A DNA stretch of 64,000 nucleotides from Benincasa hispida (lineage: Eukaryota > Streptophyta > Magnoliopsida > Cucurbitales > Cucurbitaceae): positions 161,234 through 225,233 of the forward strand of contig NC_052356.1 in NCBI RefSeq assembly GCF_009727055.1, read 5' to 3'. The translations under genes were made by a program, and so were the position numbers. This document shows positions 11,443 through 22,824 of this stretch, one piece after another (positions within the stretch are counted from its first letter, which is position 1; every line of letters begins with the position of its first letter). The notes under the pieces are model-generated. The model was not told the origin of the DNA and searched no databases. It was given only the letters and a program-made list of their open reading frames with translations.

Positions 11443-13746
11443 TTATTTATAGGAGCAAAGACCCTGATTGACAACAGTGAAGCCTCCATCAACAACTAAG
11501 TTGTGGCCACTCACATACTTAGATGCATCGCTTGCTAAATACAGAGCAGCTTCAGCCACATCTTCTTCCTTCACAACATCCTCACCACATTTTAGATTCC
11601 AATACAGACTTGGAATCTCGTCTCCATCTTTGACCTTGAACAATTCTCGAGTCATTTTCGTGTGCACACCGTAGGGTGATACACAATTAACCCTAATCCC
11701 ATACCGCCCTAAGTCCACAGCTGCATTTTTCATCAACCCCACCACGCCATGCTTTGAGCTTGTACATGCATGCGGGCCAATCCCACCAATGCTCGAAATA
11801 ACACTGCCAGTCGTGATTATGCTACCTCGACCTGCTGGGATCATCACTCGCGCCGCATGTTTGGTGCCCAAAAATGCTCCAAGTAGGTTGACATTGAGTA
11901 CCTTGTCATAACGAGAGAGTAATTTATTATTAGAAAGAAAATATCATATTATAGATTCAGAGACACCAGTAACGTTAAAGAATTTATATAGGACATTTCG
12001 GTAAACTCTATGGCAAGAATCGTAAATAACGCAAATAACATTTAATACAAATACAAATTAGGTTTTGAGGCTGTTTGCACCTTAACCCCACGAGGATGCG
12101 TCCTCTCTAGAGTCCTACTCGCTAACTAATCAGCGAGACCCTATGTTTGATAATCCGGAACACCAAATAACACATTTAAGACGGTCTAGTGTACCTTTTG
12201 AAAGTCTGATGATTCGTTTTCAAGAATGTTGAACTTTGGAGCTCCAAGAATTGCTGCATTGTTGAACATGATGTCTAGCTTGCCGTAGTCGGAGAGAGCT
12301 GAGTCGACTGCATTTTCGACATCTTTCTCTTTTGTCACATCACAATGGACGAAGGAAAAAGATGAAGAGCCAATATGGTTGGAAAGAGAATGACCCAAAT
12401 CGTCTTCAATGTCTGCAATAACAACTTTAGCACCATGTTTAAAGAACAGTCTTGCAGTGTATTCCCCAATTCCTCTAGCCCCTCCGGTGATTAGTGCCAC
12501 TTTACCTTCTAGTCTAATAAGAAACCAAGATTTCAAGTGTCATATATTACACGTATATGATGAAAAATTTCTTTAAGAAAGTTAAACTTTTGGGTTGGAT
12601 GGTGAATTAATATAGTATATTCGATCATAACAATCCTTTGTAACGTCATTTTGGGTCTTTTACAAGTTTTCAAATATACAAGTGAAGAAAATTTTTAATA
12701 GTATTAATAGGTATGACTAAATTTATTATAACTCGTTAGCTTATGCAGTTGGATTTCATGAATTTATACTTAGAGTATGTTTGGAATACATTTTCAACTG
12801 TTTAATTTTAAAAATAAGTCATTTTATAAGAAAATGGAGTGTTTGACAATCACTCAAAATAATTTTTTCAAATATACTTTAATCACTTTTTGTCAAGAGT
12901 GTTTAAATAAAAATGAGTTTTTTGAAAAACATTTTTTTCTCAAGTCACTCCAAATAGGCCCTTAATCTATATGAACATTTAAGAGATGGATTGACGATGA
13001 AAACTAAAAATTATCTTCGTAATTTAATTTCTTTTATTCAATTTGACATATTCTTAATGATCTTTAAATTCTCTTATTAATAATCTCTCAATTATAGCTT
13101 GTACATTTTTAATAGATTATCCACATTATTTAAATATAATGGTACGATTGCTTTGTTATTTTTTACTTCTTTGATTCATATAGTTAAGTTCATTTGAGAA
13201 GAGATAATCAATCATTTATTGCAAATGTGTTTTATCTCTACAAAGACAACAATTTTATGTGGGAAAGAAAGATATGAAGGTCATTTTTGTATGAGAAAGT
13301 TTGAGATTGGTTAAAGTACCACTTTCTTCCCTATAGTTTGGGCATTATTTAAATTTAATCCTTCAAATTTAAAAGGCTCATATATAGTCACTAAAATTTG
13401 ATAAAATTCTCACGATGGCTCATTAACTGAGAGTTTTACCAAACCATTGGGACGACACAATGAAATTTGTATAATAACCAAAGGAATTAAATTCTAACTT
13501 TCTCCAAACTATAGGGACCAAATTTATAATTTAATCCGACTCCAATTATAGTGCACGTTATTATCCATACTAGATTTGACCAACTTGCCCATCCTTTTGA
13601 GATATTTGATAATTGAGTTGATCATATGAAGAAAGGGCTCCTTTGTACTCAATTTGAGTCAATAAATAAGAGACTTGAACAAAATGAAGGATATTTATGT
13701 GAATGTGTTACCTTCTTGCAGCAGCGGGAAGCAAGGGAACGGCCAT
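11443..13746 (-). CDS. short-chain dehydrogenase/reductase (SDR), three exons
   Basis: Exons on the minus strand: 13746-13712, 12513-12195 and 11901-11443. All introns are GT-AG (GTAACA/ATTAG and GTACAC/ACAAG) and the joins keep frame, giving 270 aa. The family is the classical plant SDR group that includes secoisolariciresinol dehydrogenase-like, momilactone A synthase-like and related enzymes (about 260-285 aa). Residues 21-28 TGGARGIG are the nucleotide-binding glycine motif, D46 ends beta-2 and suggests NAD(H), and N96-N97-A98-A99 is the NNAG-type motif. N123, S151 and K168 of the catalytic set are present, but position 164, expected to be Tyr (HAYTASK in relatives), is Cys (HACTSSK; codon TGT). 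Redox function is therefore doubtful without that base being confirmed. The short N-terminus MAVPLLPAAARR shows no clear signal peptide, so I infer a cytosolic protein. The substrate cannot be told. Intron 1 is long (1198 bp) and holds a small TIR element. Confidence 0.9.
12776..12960. mobile_element. small TIR element (MITE-like) in SDR intron 1
   Basis: About 185 bp bounded by TATGTTTGGA and TCCAAATAGG, imperfect inverted ends. Internal phrases (GTGTTTAATTTTAAAAATAAGT-like, then GTTTAAATAAAAAT and CAAGTCACTCC) match the element at 54951-55120 in the LRR gene. Non-coding; superfamily not assigned. Confidence 0.6.
13310..13545. repeat. dispersed repeat with inverted CCCTATAGTTTGG ends
   Basis: The left part carries CCCTATAGTTTGGGCA and the right part CCAAACTATAGGGACC, an inverted pair about 170 bp apart, each followed by a TTTAATCC phrase. 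It resembles a small foldback or LTR-derived dispersed repeat. It lies in SDR intron 1. Confidence 0.5.
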
Positions 13747-13826
13747 GGCTGCAATTAAACTTCTTTTGTTGTCTTTTCCTTTCTCTTTGAAAAACTATTC
13801 GATATTTTCATTGCTTTTCCACGAAC

Positions 13827-13840
13827 CCTATTTATAAAAT
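13827..13840 (-). promoter_or_regulatory. TATA box of the SDR gene
   Basis: The minus strand reads TTTTATAAATAGGG about 85 bp upstream of the SDR start codon, a normal plant TATA position for a short 5' UTR. The stretch between is a CT-rich leader on the plus strand (AG-rich on the coding strand). Confidence 0.6.
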
Positions 13841-14089
13841 TAGGAAGAAATGATTGTTGCTGACATTCAATTTCAAAATTTATTATGAACGTTGTCCATT
13901 AATGTTTATGCATATTTTCCTTACCTTGACCATGGTTTGAGCTTTTAACTATAGGTAAAATATTTGAATCTTTATATCCGTATTTCTAATGAGTCAATGA
14001 CACCGATTATGATAATCTAACACAAAATAAGAGCAATTACAATCGAATTTTAAAGTATCTGAAAATATATGCCATATCAATTTTAAGTC

Positions 14090-14240
14090 CTATTGATTAA
14101 TGAAAGACTTGTGGTAATAGACTTATTATAGTCTATTATTGATAGACCTACTTGATAGATCTATTATTAATTGGGGTCTATCAATATAGACCTTGATTAA
14201 TTGTGATTTATCAGTGATAGATATCTATTAATTTATTATG
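14090..14240. repeat. TATCA palindromic satellite patch 1
   Basis: Runs of CTATTATTGATAG, TGATAGATC and TATCAGTGATAGATATC. Same family as the patches at 15110, 18692, 20150, 22825 and 24411. The surroundings (13750-15100) are otherwise AT-rich DNA without a recognisable gene. Confidence 0.7.
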
Positions 14241-15109
14241 TTGATGCCAAATTTAGTTAGAAAACAATGCAACTAATCTTCACATCATACCAAATGGCAA
14301 ATTTGTTCGACGGGAAGGGGATGAACATGACCTGCAAAATAAGGAAAATACTCACATATGTGTGGTGCTTGTTACACGCATTTTGACGACTATGTCAGAG
14401 AATGAATTGGTACAACAAATTAAGGGTTTTGAGAGTCATCACAATCATCTTTTTCTAATATTATATTCTCAAAATGTAAATTAAATCATAAATTTTTTTT
14501 GAAATTTGATTATTTGCATCTAATTAAGTATCTTAAATTTTAATACAATTTTATTCATAAATTTTAATAACATTTTGTTCATATGTTTCGACTCTCTAGA
14601 CTCTCAATATTAAAGTAAACTTAGTTCAACGATAGTTTAGTTTAACGATAATTGACATAATCTTTTTTTTTAGAGATTGAAGCTTCAAATCCCTATTTTC
14701 ATAATTATTGTACTCTAGGCTCTCAATGGTGACTACGTTTAGTCTGTTATTAGGTAAATGACAATAATAATAACATATCATTTGAAAAATTATGTAGGCT
14801 AGTTTCAATGACAAGAGAGACCATATGTTACAAAAATGTGACAAAAAGTTCCATATTGGACAAGAAAGAAGGTGATTGTGGATACATAAATGTCAGACAG
14901 TATCTTTAATAATATGATGTGATCTTTTCATGTGATTCATGAAAGCTTGTGCTTAATATAGATAATATTATACCAATATAAATGTATGTAGTAGCTAAAA
15001 TACATAAGGCCAAGAGGGTGCACATGCCCTCTTTGAAATTAGGATTGGTTATATAAATAACAATAAGACCCAAAATAATTAAAGATGTGGAATAAAGTTA
15101 AATATATTA

Positions 15110-15416
15110 GAGATATTGCACAAATAGCTCTAAATATTACTTATAGCAGCTATCAGTGATAGCTATATAGGTAAATGACTAAAAAGCCCACATGCAGCCC
15201 ACCATTTTGTGTTTCTTCATGTTTTCTCAAATTGAAAGCTATCACTGATAGCAGCATCAGTGGTAGCTTTTAATTTGAGAAATATTAATACGACCTTAAA
15301 ATAGTAGCACTTGAAATATCATCTTTTAATTTGCTATCAGTTTTCAATGGCTATCATTGATACACTTTGATCAATTGGAATTCAAACTTGAAATATTAAC
15401 ACCCAAGCTATTAGTG
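15110..15416. repeat. TATCA palindromic satellite patch 2 with 24-bp hairpin
   Basis: Contains CTATCAGTGATAGC and related palindromes, and an inverted repeat with arms 15225-15248 and 15257-15280 (22 of 24 pairs, 8-base loop). The LTR-like unit starting at 15417 interrupts it; the satellite resumes at 18692. Confidence 0.75.
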
Positions 15417-18400
15417 TGTCACACCCTGTCCTAGACTACTCTCTGAGCCTAGGAAAGGATATGACTGCAGCAGTTATCAACCCTTTTGTTGACACTTATT
15501 GCCTAATAAATCTAGCGAAAATCTCTGATACCAACATGTAACTTGTACACAGCGGATGCCTCTTAGGCAAAATTTATTAATTTTAAAAACACAACATATT
15601 TAGAGTGATTACATTACTAGTTTCACAAGTCCCGATTCCCAAAACCTTAGTCCCTATATGAATAACTGTAACATGTGTACAATATTTACAATAACCACCT
15701 AACAGATGGGTTACACTATCTTTATCCCTTAGTGGCAGAGCAAATGCAAAGCTATCTCCTGAGAATTTGACTGCTACCTGGGGGAAAGAAAAACATTTGA
15801 AAACGGGGTGAGTTTGCTAGCCCAGTCAATGACTTAAGAAAGAAAACTGATTCTCATGCAAAAGTCTCAATAAAGAGATTAATCTGAAATATAAATTTCT
15901 ACAGTAACCTTGTACTGCAGTATAAACATTTTTCAAGCATAAAGCATATAAAGTTATTTTTGTTAGAAAACATTAAAATTATTCCTTAGTTGAGAATAAC
16001 CTTGTTGTGGTTAAATCCCAACGTCAACTGCTAGTCAAGAGAAAACCCTTTTGCTCAATCTCTGACTTTAACTACCTATGTACACGTGGCCATACTAAGT
16101 ACCATCATACCTTAGGTACTTCTGCTCAGATACCTTCTCTAAACTTGTCCTTTAGTATCGAGCTACTCGGATACCTTCTCAAATGTCTTTCGGTATCGAG
16201 TTGGTTGGATACCTTCTCAAATGTCCTTCGATATCGCATTTCAAGTAAAACTAGTCATAAATGACTTTCTCTTTAAAGCATGTAAAGCATAATGCATAGA
16301 AAACATGTCTTTAAATATACTAACACATGCTTGGTGTATTTAAACACACATAAATAGTTTTTCAATAAACTTTTATACATCGCATGCGTTTAAAACATAA
16401 CTCATGGTTTGCTTGGAAGTCACTTTGTAAAACTAGCTAGCATGAGAATAATCTTTCTTTAAAATATGGTTTCTTTAAAACATTGTAAATATTTAGTCAA
16501 ATATTTAATCACTCACCTTGGTCATTTAGGAACCTTTCTCTCTAGAAGTTCCTTGGTTACCTCGGGCTCCCTTTTGAACCCTAAGAGCCAAATTCAATTT
16601 AAAGCTCAGATTACTCATAGTTCTAAGCCTTATCGTGAGATACTTCCTTATGAAAACATGCTCTACAATGTCTCAGGAAGCTTACCTTAAAATCTTAGCT
16701 CAGAAATTTTCGTGGTTTGGTCGGAATCTTCAAATCCTCAAGACTGACCCAAGCTTACCCGACAGCTTGACCCTTCTGTTTTTTCCTCACTTTCCAACCC
16801 GATTCTTTGGAGCTTCTTCTTCAGCACCCTACCCTAAAAACTAGACTCGTGGAGCTTTTAGGTGCCTTTGAAATCACTCCAAACACACGAGTATACTGGG
16901 AGATATCCTCGTCCCAAGTTGATGCTATTTCCAGACTTCACTGTCCAACTGCGTCTCTTCTTGAAGCTTTATGACCGATGCATAGTTTTGTTACCAACAC
17001 ATGCGTTCTTTCATCAACGCATAGTTTCCTCACAATCAGCCTTCATATACTCTTCTTAATGTCCTTTGAATTATGATCTGAAGAGAAGTCATTGGCCCTA
17101 TTTATAGGCGTCCAAAATCTCTCCAAGGTCGATACCTCCTACTTGGCCGCATGTCCAAATGTCTTTTCCTTACACTATCAACGCAACCTTCATGCCATCA
17201 CAATCTAAGGTGTCCTCCTCTTCCTTAGTCAACACTTAAATTTGCATGTCTTCTTGTACATCCACCTCATTTCCTTAAGGCCTAAAACTTCTCCCCAACA
17301 AGCCACATGTCTGGATGACGATCTTGAATGCGTCAATCTAATCTCAAATGTGCCCATCTTACCTTAATATGTCCATCTACCACAAATGCGTCCACCCAAC
17401 CTCATATGCATCCATCCAATTGGCACAACATACTTATATCCAGACACCACCAGTTGGCGTATGCGTCCATCCAACACCAAAACGCGTTCATTTAATCTTA
17501 TTTTGTGCATCCAATTGACGCAACTTGGTCACACATGCTAGATGCTCGCAAGGCTCAACTTTGGTCGCATATCCTTCTCTTTCGCATGGCTTACCTTTAC
17601 CCTATACGCTCAACTAGGATAATGACCAACACTCTTCCAACGCATACAATTAGCCTTGTCCTATGCACCCACATGCCCTCGGATGTCCAACACATATAGC
17701 ACATCATCAATGCATAATAACCTTATGTACTGCAAACCTTAGCAATGCAAGACGCTTCACTATACGTCCACCATGGCTTGTCTCATCGCCACATAGCTCA
17801 TCGTCTAGTACTGTTGCCACATAACACCATCGCATATCGTTGCTGCATAGAACCATCTCATAGCATTGCCGCATAGCACCATCGCATAGTGTTGCCACAT
17901 AGCACCGTCGCATAGCGTTGCCGCATAGCACCATCGCATAATGTTGCCGCATAGCTCTTGCTCATCGTGTAGTGCTGATGCCCATCGTCTAGCGAAGCAC
18001 AGCTATCATCTCGCACACGCCCATCGCATAGCACCATCGCCCAGCGTCATCCTCTAACGTTGATGTCGATCGTGTAGTGCCAACATATCATCGTCTAACG
18101 CTATCGCCCATCGCATAGCATTATCGCCCATCACATAGCGCTATCGTCCATCGCATAGTGCTATCGTTTAGCGCGACTTTTCGCATCGTCTAGCGCTGCA
18201 CTTTACAGCACGATCGCATACCGCATCGCTTGGCTCCCCACATTGCTACACGATCGTTCAATGCCCGCTTGTACGATCGCCTACCTCATCGTGTAGCGCT
18301 GATCACTTACTATATGATCGACCAGCGCCCATGCCCGCTCAAACTTGAGGTTGCCGCATGCTTTGCTAACCTCTCAAGATATTGGTTGCCGCATGCGTTT

Positions 18401-18686
18401 CTCTTGGCCACACTTTGGCTTCCTTCAACGTCCAAATAACTTCTAAATGAGCAAGGCCAACGCATGGAACAACACTTAGCCAATTTTCTAGCTTCCAACG
18501 CATGGGTTACACTTAGCCAATTTTTCCAAGCTTTACCCAAGAGTCAAGCTTTCAAATTCACACTTTTCTTCTAATTTTTCACCCTTTTTTCTATAATTAC
18601 ACATTAATTTCCGCATCAACCTACTCACTATACTGGTCTCAATAGGGAACATACTCAAGTAGAGAAATTAGGGCTCGGGGTTCACA
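15417..18686 (+). mobile_element. LTR-like unit, family A, copy 2, with TAGTG target duplication
   Basis: 3270 bp starting TGTCACACCCTGTCC and ending CGGGGTTCACA, flanked on both sides by TAGTG (15412-15416 and 18687-18691). TG...CA ends with a perfect 5-bp duplication are the mark of an LTR-retrotransposon insertion. There is no coding internal region, so it is best read as a solo LTR. An iMet-primer-like ATCTCTGATACCAA sits inside at 15521-15534 in inverse orientation. A second, inverted, diverged copy is 41-2462. Confidence 0.75.
17780..18330. repeat. ATCGCATAGC minisatellite
   Basis: Dozens of imperfect units such as GTTGCCGCATAGCACCATC and CCCATCGCATAGCGC, drifting to ATCGTCTAGCGC toward the right. 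The most regular part is 17830-17960 with a unit of about 26 bp. It lies inside the LTR-like unit 15417-18686. Confidence 0.9.
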
Positions 18687-18691
18687 TAGTG

Positions 18692-19430
18692 GATAACAAT
18701 GATTAATTTTTATAAGTAGTTATCAACTTTTGAAAAGAAACTATCATCTTTTAAAGATTAACATTTAAAACTATAAATGATAGAAGTTTATCGATGAGAG
18801 GTCTATAAGTGATTATCTCCGATATTACCTAGGTCATATCAACAATACCATTAATATCATTCATTTTATTGATATATACCTAAGTCACATCACTAATATA
18901 CGAATATCACTGATTACTATGGCTATCATTGATAGTTTCAATCAATGGTTATCAATGATAGACTTTCATCAAATGGAATTGACTTTTATATCATTCATAT
19001 CATTGATATATGGATATCACCTAAGTTCAATCACCGATATCACTGACATCACTTATATCGTAGTTATTAGTGATAGCTTCTAGAGATAACTTCTGTCATT
19101 CGTTCTTATCATCAAATAACATGCCATCATTGATAGCTTCTATCACTAATAACGTGTTATTAGTGATAATTTTTAGGCATCCCATTTACACTTTAGTTCA
19201 AGATTCAAATTAATTAATTAAATTTACTAAGTTGGCTATCAATGATAGACTTCTATAAATGGCTATTAACTATAAAAAATCATCAAAGATTAAACTATCA
19301 ATGATAGAAAATATTAGTGACTGTCACTGACAGACTTTCATTAGTGACTATCAACTTTAAAAAATTAACACTCAAAGCTATCATTGGCTATTATTGAGAA
19401 ACTTAAAATTAAAAATCAGATAAAGGAAAG
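18692..19430. repeat. TATCA palindromic satellite patch 3
   Basis: A long stretch of variants of CTATCAnTGATAG and ATATCACTGAT with spacers such as ACTTTCATCA. It continues the array broken at 15416 by the LTR-like insertion. Confidence 0.8.
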
Positions 19431-19439
19431 ATTTTTTTT

Positions 19440-19473
<34 letters not shown>

Positions 19474-19990
19474 GCAAAAACTGGAGAAGGAAAGAAAATT
19501 TAGAAAAAGAAAGAAAGAAAGCAAAAATCGTAAAAATTTAAAAAAAAAATAAAAAAGAAAAAAAAAAGAAGAAGCAAAAATCAAAGAAAAATAAAAATAA
19601 AAAAATAAAGGGAAGAAACAAAAGTCAGAGAAATGAAAGAAAATTAAAAAAATTAAAAAAATAGAAGAAGCAAAAACTAGAGAAACAAAAAAATTAAAAA
19701 GGAAAAAAAATGAAAGAGAACAAGCAAAAACCAGACAAAGGAAAGAAAATAAAATAAAAAAAAGAGCAAAAAGAAAAAAAACAGGAAGTAAAAACCGGAT
19801 AAAAAAAAGAAAATAAAAAAATAAAAAAAGTAAGAAGCAAAAATCGAAAAAATGAAACAAAATTTTAAAAAATAAATAAATAAAAGAAAGAAGCAAAAAC
19901 CAAAAAAAAAAAATAAAGAAAATAAGAAGAAATGGTAGAAGAATGTGTGCAACAAAACAAAGACTAGGGGCGAAATGAAAAATTAGAAAA
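19431..19990. repeat. purine-rich tandem array
   Basis: About nine degenerate copies of a 45-65 bp unit beginning GAAGCAAAAACC and running through GGAAAGAAAATTTAAAAAA. The plus strand is almost entirely A and G with scattered C and T. The complementary strand gives a 194-codon Phe/Leu frame that is only a by-product of composition. Confidence 0.85.
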
Positions 19991-20149
19991 AAATTTAAAA
20001 GTTGACTAATCAACACTTTCATATTTACAAATATTTTAAAGAGATGATATATTTTTAGATTTTTCCCCCTTAATTTACTATCTATTACAAATATCCTTGA
20101 AATTATGAGTTTTCAATAAGACTGTTTTCAAATAAAGAAAAATGAGTCA

Positions 20150-20295
20150 ACTTATTTATAAATATAACAAAAATTTTCTATTTACCCGTGACAGACCATG
20201 ATAGATCATGACGGACCGTGATAGATATCTCTCACAATCTATCAAACTCTGTTACTGATAGATAATGATATTTTACTATGTTTGAAAATATTTTC
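20150..20295. mobile_element. foldback element with TATCA core, copy 1
   Basis: Left AAATATAACAAAA (about 20159) and right ATTTTACTATGTTTGAAAA (20271-20289) form degenerate inverted ends around a core of ATGATAGATCATGACGG, GTTACTGATAGATAATGAT. Same architecture as 24411-24555. Confidence 0.55.
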
Positions 20296-20421
20296 GATAG
20301 TTACCATTTAAAAGAATTACCTTTTTAATATATAATTTAAATTCATTGCAGTAATTAATTTCAGGGACTGTGGGGATGAGGCATTTATATCCCCGTAGTA
20401 CGATGCATGCCAGCAATATTT

Positions 20422-20720
20422 TGGATTTTATTTCCTTGTTAATTTTGCAATATTATATTTATAAATTATTTCAATTTTTTTAATATGTAATATATATAAT
20501 AGGGAGAGAGTGGGAATGGGACCGCCTAGATGTTAATAGTTATATGTTATGTTATTTGAGTCATAATTAATTACGACAATACATTATAATAATATTGCAT
20601 ATTTCTATTTATACGCTTTCAAATATATAGTAAAAAAAAATTCATAATAATTTGGATTTTATTTCCTTGTTAATCTTGCAATATTATATTTATAAGTTAT
20701 TTCTATTTTTTTAATATGTA
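20422..20720. repeat. direct repeat pair of about 72 bp
   Basis: 20422-20494 and 20652-20720 share TTGGATTTTATTTCCTTGTTAAT followed by TTGCAATATTATATTTATAA and a TTTTTTTAATATGTAAT end. The DNA from 20300 to 21700 is otherwise AT-rich without a recognisable gene. Confidence 0.7.
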
Positions 20721-22017
20721 ATGGTTATTTCCAATTTGCAAATATGACCAAAAAAAAATCCAATTTTCATTTCTATTATTCCAATTTTTCATTATTGGTA
20801 TATGAGCATTTATATTAATTATATAATTAAAATATTTATATTTAATATACTATTCACAGAATATACTTTATAGTTGATATATATGTTGATATACCAAATT
20901 TAGCAGTCAACAAATACTTGTGCATTTGTTATTATTTGTGAGTTTATATGTGAGCTAATGACAAAACTAGCACCAAACCATCAAAATTGAATTTTCATTG
21001 TTTTATCTAATAAATCATTCAACTTCAATAACGTTTAATAAATTTATAACTTATATTTATATTCAACAAGTCGTAGACACAAATCAAAAGAGTATTGCAT
21101 TTTTTGAAAAGAAAAACTATCTTGAATAATTATTTTGAGTTCCATGAGACTTTTGGATAATTATTTCAAATAGTAAAACTAATGAAAATATTTTTAAATA
21201 TAGTAAAATATCACTATCTATTAGCCATTTTAGTTAGATTTTTGCTTCAATTGTTGTTTTGATAATATGGTGTGATGTTGTTGAATCTTGTTCTAGGCAA
21301 GATCCACGAGTATTATATTGTGGTAGATGCATGGACGATGACATAGATGATGGCAGCGATAGATTTGAATAGTTCCACACCAATTTCTATCATTGTTTTT
21401 CCAGTTTGCCTATTTTTGTCACTTGTTTATATTCCCATTTTATGTTTAGAATAAATTTGCACATGATTCTGTTTTTGACATGTATTTAAAGAGCTATATT
21501 ATTTTTGGGTATAACCCAAACTTTACTTCATATATTTTCAAAAAAATCTTAAATTTAGTCTCCATTAGTAGTTTGTTGTTAATTTTCTCAATAACATTTT
21601 GTTATCTATTAACATTTTTACTATAAGAATTGAGAACATATTCACATATTATATTTTCTTGCATGAAAATTATTATTATTATTTCACTAATGTTGATAAA
21701 AATTAGGATGATTTTCAAAAATAGAAAAATAAGAAAAAATATTTATATAAATAACAAAATTTAAGTATTTTTGCCTTTTGCATCTTCTGGCTTCTCCTTC
21801 TTCCTCGGCTCCTTCATCTTCTTCTTCAACTATAAATCTTCTTCTTCTTTTTCTTCTTCTCTATTTATAATTTTGTTGCTAGTTCAAAAATGTTAATTAG
21901 AATGACGATGATAGATCATGGAAGGCCAAATTATAGGCCAAGTCATAGTAATTTATGGTGATTTTAATTCTAAAATAATAATTAGAATGATGATCATAGA
22001 CAACGAAAGATCTAGTG

Positions 22018-22810
22018 CTATGAAGCACAGACACAGATACCGCTACACGATACGGATACGATCAGATACGGCAATTCGTCAATTTCTAAAAAACTAAAAT
22101 ACGGATACGTCTAAGGATACATCATTTTTTAATATATATATTTATAAAAAAATTGAGGATACTGATACGTTGAAGATACATTTTTTTCTTTAAAAAATAT
22201 AGGATATAGATAAATTTAGCATACAAGTTTATCACAATAGCACAAAATAGAATACAAACATTGAAATACAATACAAAAAAAGCAACATCTAAGATGTTGA
22301 AGTACAATAGTTAATAAAATGCAATAGAAAAGTGATTCATATTACAAAGAAGAAGAAGAAGATTAGAGGGAGAAGTATGAAGATAAACGAATAACTTCTT
22401 CATTGAATTGTTGAAGATATCCAAATTGTTTATATTTTGGTGGACTTTGTGGGAACTCAAATATGAAGATGGAGAATATATGATTCTAGTCTAGGGTTTG
22501 GTCTATTATTTATTTTCTTTTTTCCTTTTAATTTTGGACTCGAGCAGTGAGTTTTTTAAATAAGTTGCCTAATTTTATATTGAGAAAGATTAGATGAGTT
22601 ACTTGTCTTTTTTCTTTTTTTAAAAAAAAAGTACGCATAGAAATAGATACGTCAAATCGCGTGTCAGATACGTATCTGGAAAGTATCTGAAAATATAGAT
22701 ACGTCAAATCACATGTCAGATATATATCTGAGAAGTATCTAGAAGTATCGGTATCCGATACATGTCTAATACTGATTCTTTGCCTCACATGAAGTATTTG
22801 TGCTTCATAG
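22018..22810. mobile_element. 793 bp non-autonomous TIR element with 8-bp TSD
   Basis: Ends are CTATGAAGCACAGACAC on the left and GTATTTGTGCTTCATAG on the right; the outer eleven bases (CTATGAAGCAC) are perfectly inverted. Flanks ATCTAGTG (22010-22017) and GTCTAGTG (22811-22818) match in 7 of 8 positions. The inside holds several GATACGGATACG and CAGATACGTATCTG motifs in both orientations, and no transposase. An 8-bp duplication fits a hAT-derived element; a 9-bp Mutator type is less likely but not excluded. Confidence 0.75.
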
Positions 22811-22824
22811 GTCTAGTGATAAAC

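Noticed and set aside
19438..20022. 194-codon Phe/Leu-rich frame, minus strand
   Set aside because: It is a by-product of the purine-rich tandem array; no stop arises because TTT/TTC/CTT codons fill the strand. No start context or domain.
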